Shown: positions 35,309-44,015 of the stretch, one piece after another
Numbering within the stretch: the first letter of the stretch is position 1
Layout: each line of letters begins with the position of its first letter
Assembly: GCF_009827635.1 (NCBI RefSeq)
Contig: NZ_WTYW01000001.1
Coordinates: forward strand, 328,001-392,000
Length of the DNA stretch: 64,000 bases
Origin: Parapontixanthobacter aurantiacus
GTDB lineage: Bacteria > Pseudomonadota > Alphaproteobacteria > Sphingomonadales > Sphingomonadaceae
Direction of reading: 5' to 3'
Made by a program: the position numbers and the translations under genes
Notes under the pieces: generated by a model
Seen by the model: the letters and a program-made list of their open reading frames with translations, nothing else
What the model was told of the DNA's origin: nothing
Databases searched by the model: none

Positions 35309-36763
35309 ATGTTCGAGCAGACGTTCAAAAACATTGATGACGTACTGTGGAAGGAAGCCGGTTGCACAACGGAGCTGGACTACACCGAACAAACATCGTG
35401 GATGCTGTTCCTCAGGTATCTCGACGATCTGGAAGCTTCGCGCGAACTGGAAGCCGAACTGGACAGCAAGTCCTACTCCCCGATCTTCGATAAGCAGCAC
35501 CGCTGGTCGAGCTGGGCCGCGCCAAAAGATGCCGACGGTAAGTTCGACCATGACCGCGCCTTGGTCGGGGACGATCTAATCGATTTCGTCAACGCCGATC
35601 TTTTCCCTTACCTGCAAGGATTCAAAGCGCGAGCTGACAGTCCCGATACGATCGAATACAAAATCGGAGAGATATTCGGCGAAATCAAAAACAAGTTTAC
35701 GAGCGGCTATTCGCTGCGAGATGCCTTGGAATTGATCGACAGGCTGTCGTTCCGCTCGCAGGATCAAAAGCACGAGCTTTCGCACCTCTACGAAGCCAAG
35801 ATTAAGAACATGGGCAATGCGGGCCGCAACGGCGGCGAGTATTACACGCCTAGGCCGCTCATCCGGGCCATGATAGAGGTGGTCGATCCGCAGGTCGGCG
35901 AAACCATCTATGATGGCGCTTGCGGTTCTGGTGGCTTCCTGTGCGAAACCTACGAGTACCTTCGCGCCAAACCGAACCTTGGCACCGCTGATCTTCGAAC
36001 ACTGCAAGAGCGGACTTTCATTGGGAAGGAGAAGAAAAGCCTCGCCTACGTCATCGCGACGATGAACATGATTCTGCATGGTATCGAGGCACCAAACCTG
36101 ATCCATACCAACACGCTGACCGAAAATGTCATGGACCTTCAGGAAAAGGACAAGTTCGATATCGTGCTGGCCAACCCCCCTTTCGGCGGCAAGGAGCGGA
36201 AAGAGGTCCAGCAGAACTTCCCGATCAAGACGAGCGAGACGGCCTTCCTCTTCCTTCAGCATTTCATTCGTTCGCTGAAGGCGGGCGGTCGCGCTGCCAT
36301 CGTCATCAAGAACACCTTCCTCTCCAACACCGACAATGCCAGCGTGGCGCTACGCAAGGAGCTTCTCGAAAGCTGCAACCTTCACACCATCCTCGACATG
36401 CCAGGTGGCACCTTCCTGGGGGCGGGCGTGAAGACGGTGGTGCTGTTTTTCGAGAAGGGCGAGCCGACCAAGCGCGTTTGGCATTACAAGCTCGATCCGG
36501 GCAGGAACATGGGCAAGACCAATCCGCTTAACGACGACGACCTAGCGGAGTTTGTGAAGCTCCAGTCGGACCGCGCCGATAGCGACAAGAGCTGGACGGT
36601 GGCAATCGAGGATATCGACAAGAGCAGCTTCGATCTGTCAGTTCGCAATCCGAATGCGCCGGAAGAAGCGCCACTCCGCTCGCCCGATGAAATCATCGCA
36701 GAGATGAAGAAGCTGGACGAAGAAAGCGCGAAGATCATCGCTCAGATCGAGACAATGCTCTGA
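35309..36763 (+). CDS. hsdM: Type I restriction-modification system, methyltransferase subunit
   Basis: A 484-residue N6-adenine methylase. The SAM-binding motif DGACGSGGF is at about 202-210 and the catalytic NPPF is at 289-292. The N-terminal HsdM helical bundle precedes it. With HsdS it methylates one specific asymmetric DNA site; with HsdR it also cuts unmodified DNA. A strong ribosome site (GGGAGGAA) precedes the ATG. The stop overlaps the hsdS start (TGATG). It sits inside the element, so it is defence cargo. Confidence 0.96.
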   Translation: MFEQTFKNIDDVLWKEAGCTTELDYTEQTSWMLFLRYLDDLEASRELEAELDSKSYSPIFDKQHRWSSWAAPKDADGKFDHDRALVGDDLIDFVNADLFPYLQGFKARADSPDTIEYKIGEIFGEIKNKFTSGYSLRDALELIDRLSFRSQDQKHELSHLYEAKIKNMGNAGRNGGEYYTPRPLIRAMIEVVDPQVGETIYDGACGSGGFLCETYEYLRAKPNLGTADLRTLQERTFIGKEKKSLAYVIATMNMILHGIEAPNLIHTNTLTENVMDLQEKDKFDIVLANPPFGGKERKEVQQNFPIKTSETAFLFLQHFIRSLKAGGRAAIVIKNTFLSNTDNASVALRKELLESCNLHTILDMPGGTFLGAGVKTVVLFFEKGEPTKRVWHYKLDPGRNMGKTNPLNDDDLAEFVKLQSDRADSDKSWTVAIEDIDKSSFDLSVRNPNAPEEAPLRSPDEIIAEMKKLDEESAKIIAQIETML

Positions 36764-38115
36764 TGGTTGGTTGGCCGGAAGTTTCGCTCGATGAGCTGGT
36801 CGATATTCAGAATGGTTATGCTTTCGACTCGAAACGTTTCGACGTATCCAGTGGAATGCCGCTCATCCGTATTCGCGACCTAAAGGATGGCCATGCTACG
36901 ACACTCAGGTTCGACGGCGAGTATGATAACCGCTTCGTCGTTACTTCAGGTGATTACTTGATCGGAATGGACGGCGAATTCGCCTGTTATCAGTGGCACG
37001 GACCGCCCGGATTACTCAATCAGCGAGTCTGTAAGCTTACGAACTTTTCGTCCCGGCTGGACCCGCGATTTCTATTTTATGGTATCAACAAACATTTGAA
37101 GGAGATTGAAGACCACACTACCTTCACGACAGTCAAGCATCTCTCGTCTAAGAAAATCAAGGCGATAGCGCTACCTCTTCCTCCCCTCGCAGAGCAGCGG
37201 CGGATCGTCGCAATTTTAGATGAGGCTTTTGCTAGCATCGCGACCGCCACAACGAACGCCGAGAGAAACTTTGCGAACGCGCGGGAATTGTTTTCATCTT
37301 ACCTCGCGACGACGTTTTGCACAGATACGCCAAATTCAAAGTATGACGAAGCAGCTGTCGAACCGGAGCCAGCGAAGAAGCGGGTGTCGCCTCGGCGAAG
37401 CCATGAACAGACTTCTACGGGCGGTCGAGAAGCAACTTCCCGTCCAATCCAAGGAAGGCGTGCGCTAGGCGTCGGGCCACAAAGGTCGTTGCCTCCACGC
37501 GGCTGGGAATGGAGAAGGCTAACTTCAATCGCGAGACTTGAATCAGGTCATACACCCAGCAGAAGCAAACCGCATTATTGGGGTGGCGAAATTCCTTGGA
37601 TCGGCATTCGGGACGCCAAATTGCATCACGGCGCAACGATCAATACGACGAAAGAAAGAGTAACGAACGCAGGTATTGAAAATTCCTCAGCACGTATCCT
37701 CCCGAAGCATACGGTCTGTCTTTCAAGAACTGCTTCTGTCGGATATGTAGTCGTCATGGGGGAGGAAATGGCGACCAGTCAGGATTTCCTAAATTGGGTA
37801 TGCATGGAGGAAATTTCGCCGGAATTTTTAAAATTCCTATTCTTGGCTCAGGGTGAGGATATATTACGTTTCTCGAGTGGTTCAGTCCACCAGACGATAT
37901 ACTATCCTGAGGCGAAAGCCTTTTCAGTTTGCGTTCCGTCCTTAGAGGAGCAGCGAAGCATCGTTGACAGGACCAATGTATTGAAGGCGGCTAGTACCCG
38001 GCTCGAAGAGAAGTACGAAGCCTTGCTGGCCGAATTGACTGTTTTAAAACAGACTTTGCTAGCCCGAGCATTTTCCGGCGAACTAACCGGCCAACCGCAA
38101 GCCGCAGCTGCATGA
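36763..38115 (+). CDS. hsdS: Type I restriction-modification system, specificity subunit
   Basis: A 450-residue protein with two target-recognition domains. TRD1 spans about 1-140, followed by the conserved spacer with LPPLAEQRRIVAILDEAF (about 139-156) and a coiled-coil-like helix. A basic linker (about 186-245) leads to TRD2 (about 245-395) with its own LEEQRSIV helix near 403-410 and a C-terminal helix. The two half-sites and spacer define the recognised sequence, which cannot be predicted here. Overlaps hsdM and hsdR by 1 and 4 bp. Confidence 0.93.
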   Translation: MVGWPEVSLDELVDIQNGYAFDSKRFDVSSGMPLIRIRDLKDGHATTLRFDGEYDNRFVVTSGDYLIGMDGEFACYQWHGPPGLLNQRVCKLTNFSSRLDPRFLFYGINKHLKEIEDHTTFTTVKHLSSKKIKAIALPLPPLAEQRRIVAILDEAFASIATATTNAERNFANARELFSSYLATTFCTDTPNSKYDEAAVEPEPAKKRVSPRRSHEQTSTGGREATSRPIQGRRALGVGPQRSLPPRGWEWRRLTSIARLESGHTPSRSKPHYWGGEIPWIGIRDAKLHHGATINTTKERVTNAGIENSSARILPKHTVCLSRTASVGYVVVMGEEMATSQDFLNWVCMEEISPEFLKFLFLAQGEDILRFSSGSVHQTIYYPEAKAFSVCVPSLEEQRSIVDRTNVLKAASTRLEEKYEALLAELTVLKQTLLARAFSGELTGQPQAAAA

Positions 38116-40469
38116 ACGAGGCCGAAACCCGCGCCGAGTTGATCGATCCGGCCCTGCGGCTGGCGGGATGGGGCGAGGTTGCGGAAAGCCGGGTGCGGCG
38201 CGAATGGCTTATCGCGCCAGGTCGTAAGATCGGAAACAACAAGCGAGCGAAAGCGCAAATTGCGGATTATCTGCTGTCATACCGCAATCAGAACCTCGCC
38301 GTCATGGAGGCGAAGAAGCGCGACGCCATTGATACCGAAGGCGTCGGTCAGGCGAAGCTATACGCCGAAAAGCTACAGACCCGATTTGCCTACTCGACAA
38401 ACGGCAAGGGCATTTACCGGATCGACATGGCCACCGGCGACGAAGGCTATGTCGAACGATACCCGACACCTGAAGAGCTTTGGAACGCGGTATTCGCGGA
38501 AGAAAACGCCTGGCGCGACCGCTTCGCCGCTATTCCTTATGAGACGCGAGGCGGCACATACGAGCCGCGCTACTATCAGGACAACGCCATCGAGGCGGCG
38601 CTGGACGCCATCGCGAAGGGCGACAGCCGCATCCTGCTGACATTGGCGACCGGCACCGGGAAAACTGCCATCGCCTTCCAGATCGCCTGGAAGCTGTTTC
38701 AAGCCCGCTGGAACCTGCGTGATTGGAAGGCCTCAGAAAAGCCTACGCGCCGCCCAAGGGTGCTTTTCCTGGCCGACCGCAACATCCTCGCCAACCAAGC
38801 ATATAATAGTTTCTCGGCCTTCCCTGAAGACGCCCTGGCGCGTGTAGAGCCAGCCGACATTCGCAAGAAGGGCAAGGTGCCGAAGAATGCCAGCATCTTT
38901 TTTACGATCTTCCAGACCTTCATGTCCGGTACGGACGAAGCAGGCGGACCGCAGCCTTACTTCGGCGATTACCCTTGCGACTTCTTCGACTGCATCATCG
39001 TTGACGAATGCCATCGAGGCGGCGCGAATGATGAAAGCACATGGCGGGAGATACTGAACCATTTCTGTCCGGCGGTTCAGATCGGCCTCACCGCGACACC
39101 TAAGCGCGACAACAACGTCGATACCTACGCTTATTTCGGCGAGCCGCGCTACGTCTATTCGCTAAAAGAGGGCATCAGTGACGGCTATCTGACGCCGTTC
39201 AAGGTCGTGCAGCTAGCGACGACCATCGACGAATATTTTTACACCGAAGACGACGACGTTCTGGAAGGTGAGATTATCGACGGCAAACGCTACACGGAAA
39301 GCGACTTTAACCGGAACATCGAGATACGCGAGCGGGAGGAATATCGCGTTCGTACCTTCATGTCGAAGATCGGACCGAAGGAAAAGACATTGGTGTTCTG
39401 CGCGACGCAGGATCATGCGGCCTTGATCCGCGACATCATCAATCAGAACAAGCAAAACAGCGACCCGAATTATTGCGTTCGTGTGACGGCGAACGATGGC
39501 GCGATTGGCGACCAGTTCCTGCGCCAGTTTCAGGATAACGAGAAGACCATCCCTACCGTCCTGACGACTTCGCAGAAGCTTTCAACTGGAGTGGACGCGC
39601 GAAACGTCCGTAACATCGTTCTGCTGCGGCCCATCAATTCGATGATCGAATTCAAACAGATCATCGGGCGAGGCACGCGATTGTATGAAGGCAAGGACTA
39701 TTTTACGATCCTCGACTTCGTGAAAGCGCATCAGCATTTCCAAGACCCGGAATGGGATGGCGAACCGATCGATCCAGAGCCTAGCAAACCGAGGATATCG
39801 AAGCCGGATAGCGAGGAAGGGCCGGCAGATGGCTCAGAAAGTGCGGAAGACGAGGAACGGCGTCCGACACCGAAGAAGGTCAAGATCAAGCTTGCTGATG
39901 GCAAGGAGCGAACCTTTCAGCATATCGAAGCGACGATATTCATGGGGCCGGATGGCAAGCCCCTCTCAGCGGCGCAGTTCATTGAATCCCTCTTCGGACA
40001 ACTGCCCTCGCTGTTTCGTGACGAAGTCGAGTTGCGGGAAATTTGGAGCGATCCAGAAACTAGGAAGGCACTGTTGTCCGGCTTGGCTGACCGAGGCTTC
40101 ACTGGCGAACAGCTCGATGAAATCCGCAAACTAACAAAGGGTGAAGACAGCGACTTGTTCGATGTGCTGGCGTTCATCGCCTACGCCAAGACGCCTACGC
40201 CCAGGGCCGAGCGGGTCGAGAAACGCCGTGCTGGTATCCTCTCGCGATACGACGAGAGGACGCAGGAATTTCTTGATTTCGTACTTTCCCATTACGTCGA
40301 GGAAGGCGTTGACCAGCTCGACACCGACAACCTCAAGGGGCTATTAACGCTGAAATACGGCAGCACCCACGACGCGGCTGTGACGTTAGGCAGCATGAAG
40401 GACATCCGACGAAACTTCGTGGAATTTCAACGCGAACTGTATCAGCGCGAAAGCGGCAAAACGACTTAG
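38112..40469 (+). CDS. hsdR: Type I restriction endonuclease subunit (helicase-nuclease)
   Basis: A protein of 785 residues. The N-terminal PD-(D/E)xK nuclease shows Asp52 in IADYLL and Glu66/Lys68 in AVMEAKK; the superfamily 2 motor has Walker A ATGTGKT at 179-185 and DECH at 298-301, then RecA2 with QIIGRGTRLYEG. The C-terminal EcoEI-type domain begins about residue 600. It translocates DNA and cuts it away from the site when unmodified. Start is ATGA-coupled to hsdS. Its length is that of the short EcoEI-type HsdR group. Confidence 0.94.
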   Translation: MNEAETRAELIDPALRLAGWGEVAESRVRREWLIAPGRKIGNNKRAKAQIADYLLSYRNQNLAVMEAKKRDAIDTEGVGQAKLYAEKLQTRFAYSTNGKGIYRIDMATGDEGYVERYPTPEELWNAVFAEENAWRDRFAAIPYETRGGTYEPRYYQDNAIEAALDAIAKGDSRILLTLATGTGKTAIAFQIAWKLFQARWNLRDWKASEKPTRRPRVLFLADRNILANQAYNSFSAFPEDALARVEPADIRKKGKVPKNASIFFTIFQTFMSGTDEAGGPQPYFGDYPCDFFDCIIVDECHRGGANDESTWREILNHFCPAVQIGLTATPKRDNNVDTYAYFGEPRYVYSLKEGISDGYLTPFKVVQLATTIDEYFYTEDDDVLEGEIIDGKRYTESDFNRNIEIREREEYRVRTFMSKIGPKEKTLVFCATQDHAALIRDIINQNKQNSDPNYCVRVTANDGAIGDQFLRQFQDNEKTIPTVLTTSQKLSTGVDARNVRNIVLLRPINSMIEFKQIIGRGTRLYEGKDYFTILDFVKAHQHFQDPEWDGEPIDPEPSKPRISKPDSEEGPADGSESAEDEERRPTPKKVKIKLADGKERTFQHIEATIFMGPDGKPLSAAQFIESLFGQLPSLFRDEVELREIWSDPETRKALLSGLADRGFTGEQLDEIRKLTKGEDSDLFDVLAFIAYAKTPTPRAERVEKRRAGILSRYDERTQEFLDFVLSHYVEEGVDQLDTDNLKGLLTLKYGSTHDAAVTLGSMKDIRRNFVEFQRELYQRESGKTT

Positions 40470-40634
40470 GAAGCGGATCAAACATCGAAAAGCTCAAAGT
40501 TCCGCATTTTGGGGAATGCTATTGACCAATCCGGACAGAGATATAGGTTGAACGAACCGAACTGCCGGGAATGACGTTAGCCGGGGGGGTGACCTTTCTC
40601 CTCCTTGTTATCTACAAGCATTTCGTCGGTGGGG

Positions 40635-40666
40635 GCAAAAGCCAGGGTTGTTGCCCTGGCTTTTGC
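40635..40666 (+). terminator. Hairpin between hsdR and UDG-like gene
   Basis: A perfect 13-bp inverted repeat, GCAAAAGCCAGGG (40635-40647) and CCCTGGCTTTTGC (40654-40666), with a 6-base loop and a downstream TTTT at 40667-40670. It could end the hsd transcript, or regulate the next gene because the loop lies just 7 bases before the GGGGAGG ribosome site at 40673. Either role is inference. Confidence 0.5.
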
Positions 40667-40685
40667 TTTTCAGGGGAGGTTATTG

Positions 40686-41405
40686 ATGTTTCGCCATGGT
40701 TCTGTCGAATGCTCGCGATGTTGGGATAGTTCGACCGCTACTGTTCAGGAAGAAGGCTCTTTCCGACTGGTACGCGACCCGGGCCACTGGGGAGCTTCTA
40801 ATCCCGAAACTTTAGTTTTGGGAATGAGCAAGGGAAACACACAGTCATCGGCTTATCGAACCGAATGCTTTGACCGCGTTGCATTCAAAGGTATGCGTCA
40901 TCGCATACTGCAATGTTTTCAGTCCGTAGGTCTGCTAGCCAACGAAACATTAGAGAGATTTGAACGTCGTTTTGTGGCTAGTGAAAAAGATTTCGCTTTC
41001 GCCAGTATGGTTCGATGCTCGCTAACTGGCTTCGACCGAAAGAAGGGGAAGCATACTGCGGATAGCCCAAACGTGCTTCCAGCCTTTAAGCCGTCAGTAG
41101 TAGGGCATCGCTTTGTGCAAGCTTGCGTAGAACAGCATCTTGTACGACTTCCAAGCCGAACATCCCGCGTCCTTTTACTAGGTAATACCGACAGTTACGT
41201 AAAAGCTGTTGCGGCTGCTATGTCGCGTCAAAGAGGCGAAGTCGTATGGATTAATCCAATGGCCTACAAATCAGCTGACGTGTGGTTCGTCCACCTTGCG
41301 CATCCCTCCCCAGGCAATGGCCACTTTGGCGCCTACATCCGTGGTGAAGGCAAACCAGGACTGAAACGCAATCTAGCAAGAGAAGCACTGACGCTGTCGA
41401 ATTAG
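40686..41405 (+). CDS. Uracil-DNA-glycosylase-like protein, cargo of the element
   Basis: A 239-residue protein. HPSPGNGHF at 206-214 matches the family's leucine/histidine-loop motif HPSP, and TLVLGMSKGNTQS at 42-54 resembles the active-site GxDP-type loop (though the aspartate is absent). Paired cysteines at 9 and 12, plus Cys61, Cys77 and Cys111, could hold a cluster or zinc but the pattern is not the canonical one. The ATG at 40686 has a strong GGGGAGG site; the longer upstream frame is not supported. It follows the hsd genes and may add a second base-directed defence function. Confidence 0.55.
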   Translation: MFRHGSVECSRCWDSSTATVQEEGSFRLVRDPGHWGASNPETLVLGMSKGNTQSSAYRTECFDRVAFKGMRHRILQCFQSVGLLANETLERFERRFVASEKDFAFASMVRCSLTGFDRKKGKHTADSPNVLPAFKPSVVGHRFVQACVEQHLVRLPSRTSRVLLLGNTDSYVKAVAAAMSRQRGEVVWINPMAYKSADVWFVHLAHPSPGNGHFGAYIRGEGKPGLKRNLAREALTLSN

Positions 41406-41699
41406 ATCAGAGGGGAGGCACGTCTTTCCTTAGCTGATCAACAGCAATAGCTTTGAAGCGCATCGCTCAAAGAACGGTAAGCAAGCATAAGCAGAGCCTC
41501 TGCTCGTCAACTTGCGGCGGAATGTGAAGTGCATGGATCAAGCAAATTGCTTAAAGCTAGCATCACTCAGGGCGTTTCTTTCGGGTAAACCCAAATGATA
41601 CGTGGTCATGAGACGCGAAAAGTGTCTCAATTAAGTTGACCATAATAGAAATTTGAGGCAACCCGCCAGGGTCTAGACCCTTATGAGACGGAGAGTACA
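41406..41699. other. Gap with palindromes before the resolvase (candidate res site)
   Basis: 294 bp with no gene. Three features stand out: TGAGAC (41609-41614) paired with GTCTCA (41624-41629), a 12-bp palindrome GGGTCTAGACCC at 41669-41680, and another TGAGAC at 41684-41689 just before the resolvase ATG. Such a group of inverted and repeated motifs next to a serine resolvase suggests its crossover or operator sites. A hairpin-like GCAGAGCCTCTGC lies earlier in the gap. Confidence 0.45.
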
Positions 41700-42245
41700 A
41701 TGGCGTTGGTTGGTTACGCACGAGTTAGTTCAATTGGGCAGAGCCTCGAAATTCAACAAACAGCCTTGACCGAGGCTGGCTGTGACAAGATCTTTGCTGA
41801 GAAGCGATCTGGCCTGTCTGCGAAAGGGCGTGAGCAACTCGAAGATGCACTAGACTATGTGCGAGAAGGCGACATATTCATCGTAACCAGGTTAGATAGG
41901 TTGGCGCGATCGGTTAGCGACCTGTTCGTAATTATCGAGCGTCTTCAGACAAAAGGCGTGGCGTTTCGATGCCTTCAACAAAGTGGTGTCGATACTGACA
42001 GTTCCACTGGACGGTTGATGATGGCCATTCTCGGTGCGGTCGCGGCATTCGAAGCCGATATTCGCAAGGAACGGCAGATGGAAGGCATCGCCAAAGCGAA
42101 GGCTGCTGGAGTTTACCAAGGACGACGACCATCAATCGATGGCAGTGAAGTGCGAAGACTTTCTCGAGAGGGAATGAGGCCGACTGATATCGCTCGAACG
42201 CTAAATATTGGCCGTGCCAGCGTATATCGGTACCTATCAACCTAG
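41700..42245 (+). CDS. Serine recombinase (resolvase/invertase family)
   Basis: A protein of 181 residues. The catalytic N-terminal domain opens GYARVSSIGQS with nucleophile Ser10 and Arg8, and has DIFIVTRLDRLARS and GVAFRCLQQSGVDT as conserved blocks. The E-helix follows at about 105-130 and a C-terminal helix-turn-helix ends in PTDIARTLNIGRASVYRYL. It is a Tn3-type small serine recombinase, probably a resolvase or DNA invertase. The next gene starts 3 bp downstream. Confidence 0.93.
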   Translation: MALVGYARVSSIGQSLEIQQTALTEAGCDKIFAEKRSGLSAKGREQLEDALDYVREGDIFIVTRLDRLARSVSDLFVIIERLQTKGVAFRCLQQSGVDTDSSTGRLMMAILGAVAAFEADIRKERQMEGIAKAKAAGVYQGRRPSIDGSEVRRLSREGMRPTDIARTLNIGRASVYRYLST

Positions 42246-42248
42246 CTA

Positions 42249-43529
42249 ATGTCTACGCGAGCAGGATATGGTAATCTAATGGATTCATTGGCCAAAACTT
42301 TAGCCGATAATGACTTATCGAAGATTTCGGTCACACCCGAAATATCCTCGATTTTAAGTTCATCCGACGCCTTGCAGACCCTTCGCGAAACGACGCGAGC
42401 ATTGTCCGAACTTTCAGCAGGTATCGGCACGTTCGGAAGCTTAGATTCTATTCGTGAAACGACGCGAGCCTTGTCCACCCTTTCAGCAGGTATCGGCACG
42501 TTCGGAAGCTTAGATTCTATTCGTGAAACGACGCGAGCCTTGTCCAAATCATTTGCAGGTATTGGCGCTTCGACAAAAGTTACTACGAATGAAATAGCAT
42601 CGCCGATTGTAACGTCCGCTGCGCTAGCTTCTATACGTGCTTCGACAGAGGCTGTTTCGGAGGTATCTTTAGCCATCAGTAATTCAATCGGATCGGCCTT
42701 GATGCCAGTATCAAACAGGGCTTTTTCTGATCTGTCAGACGCGCTTGGGAATTCGCTCGAACTAACGTCTTTGCGCGCATTTTCACCGGAAGTTCCATCA
42801 GCACTCAAAGGCGTAGACGAGCTGACGTTGGGTCAAAAGGACGTGTTTGCAAGCGTAGGCTTCTCGAACGCCGCTTTTCGCGACTTAAGCGAAGCTGTCA
42901 TGGGGGTTGCCGAGCTATTTCGACGAAATGATTCCGCTATCCGTACTGCTTTCGCCGGAATCAGAGCCGATACAATTGCAAGCACGTTTCTAGATGAAGG
43001 ACTTTCTCATTTAGTGCAAGCTGCAGACCGCAATGATCAGAAAGTAGGCGACCGTTGGATCGAGTTAATAATTTCGTGGTTCGATGAGGTATTAGCAAAT
43101 CCGGTTCCGTCTAGGTCGGAAGTATTGGGGGTACTCAGTTTTGCTTTCGCGGTTTGGGCCATTTTGTTTCCATCTTTTACTGAAACGGATCGGGCTAACC
43201 TAAATTCAGTCAAGAATGAAGTTGAGACTAATAACGAAATACTTCGACGCTTGGAGCAAGCCGAGGCGGCTGCAGTAAAAGCGCTTTTGGCCGATCAAGC
43301 AGAGAAAAGAAACTTGAAGTCTGTCCCACGAGGCGAGATGCGACGGGCTGGCAACATTCGGAAGAGTGCCAGTGGCTCTGCCGATATCATCATTCGTCTT
43401 TCACCTGAATCGCCTTTGGCGGTGGTAGATAAAGACGGCCGATGGCTTCATATAGCGTACGTTGACCCGATTACCCAAGATCGGGGCTTTGGCTGGGTAT
43501 GGGCAGGATCAGTTGAAATTTATCATTAG
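42249..43529 (+). CDS. Repeat-rich membrane protein with C-terminal SH3-like domain, unknown
   Basis: A 426-residue protein I do not recognise. Residues 46-68 and 69-91 are near-identical 23-residue repeats (RETTRALS-(E/T)-LSAGIGTFGSLDSI), with a third broken copy at 92-115. The DNA repeat (69 bp) is also nearly identical. A long Ser/Ala/Leu helical part follows. One hydrophobic helix is near 296-315 (VLGVLSFAFAVWAILF), then a charged coiled-coil segment, and the C-terminus (about 365-426) has an SH3-like pattern ending GFGWVWAGSVEIYH. It starts 3 bp after the resolvase stop; an alternative ATG is at 42279. Confidence 0.7.
   Translation: MSTRAGYGNLMDSLAKTLADNDLSKISVTPEISSILSSSDALQTLRETTRALSELSAGIGTFGSLDSIRETTRALSTLSAGIGTFGSLDSIRETTRALSKSFAGIGASTKVTTNEIASPIVTSAALASIRASTEAVSEVSLAISNSIGSALMPVSNRAFSDLSDALGNSLELTSLRAFSPEVPSALKGVDELTLGQKDVFASVGFSNAAFRDLSEAVMGVAELFRRNDSAIRTAFAGIRADTIASTFLDEGLSHLVQAADRNDQKVGDRWIELIISWFDEVLANPVPSRSEVLGVLSFAFAVWAILFPSFTETDRANLNSVKNEVETNNEILRRLEQAEAAAVKALLADQAEKRNLKSVPRGEMRRAGNIRKSASGSADIIIRLSPESPLAVVDKDGRWLHIAYVDPITQDRGFGWVWAGSVEIYH
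42384..42521 (+). repeat. Two tandem 69-bp coding repeats
   Basis: Units at 42384-42452 and 42453-42521 encode the 23-residue repeats of the preceding CDS, followed by a partial third copy to about 42570. The near-identity of the DNA suggests recent duplication or ongoing copy-number change by slippage or recombination. Confidence 0.8.
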
Positions 43530-43621
43530 GCTTATCGACAATAGGCGCGAGTGACGGGCGTCTAAGTCGCATTTCTATGCTCCTACTTAAGCACAGAGGT
43601 GCTGAAAATCGGGTTTGAGCA

Positions 43622-43813
43622 GCCATTGGCGCAAACCTTGCCTCTGCTGGCAAGCTCGTCTGGATCGTGGCTGCTGCCATCGTCGGCTTCATGTTCAGCC
43701 AGCTTGAAGCCTCTGCCTTCTTCAGCATGGATGCAGCGCCGGTTCATGCCCTTCCGCCCGCCGATCATGTGAAACGGGGTGATTTATCCGCCCCGCGAAC
43801 TGAAGGCGAATAG
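43622..43813 (+). pseudogene. Remnant of a small membrane-anchored protein
   Basis: An open frame of 63 codons to the TAG at 43811-43813 without a start codon; a stop lies one codon upstream of the open part. It reads as a hydrophobic segment (LVWIVAAAIVGFMFSQ) followed by a short Pro/Ala-rich tail, as in small signal-anchor proteins. It may be the decayed end of a gene or chance; nothing else codes in this stretch. Confidence 0.35.
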
Positions 43814-43824
43814 GTGTTTCATCT

Positions 43825-43978
43825 CAACAAATACGTCGAGGTATTGCGACAAATGTGTCGAGTTAAATAGACAAATCCGTCGAGTTATCTCGACAAATAC
43901 GTCTAGCTATCTCGACAAATACGTCTAGCTATCTCGACAAATACGTCGAGTTATTACGACAAATATGTCTAGTCCATA
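43825..43978. repeat. Seven 22-bp iterons directly before terS
   Basis: Perfectly phased 22-bp units start at 43825, 43847, 43869, 43891, 43913, 43935 and 43957. The core is CGACAAATACGTCGAG, with arms CGAC/GTCG around AAATAC in the best copies; units 4 and 5 are identical. A two-turn period puts every copy on the same face of the helix. There are no spacers of variable sequence, so this is not CRISPR. It may be a replication origin, a terminase-recognition (pac/cos-like) site or an operator. Confidence 0.93.
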
Positions 43979-44015
43979 TAAGAGAGAAATAAGAGGGAAG
44001 ATAAGAGAGAAACTA

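Noticed and set aside
43825-43978. Seven repeats considered as a CRISPR array
   Set aside because: Units are contiguous with no variable spacers between them, and no cas genes are present.
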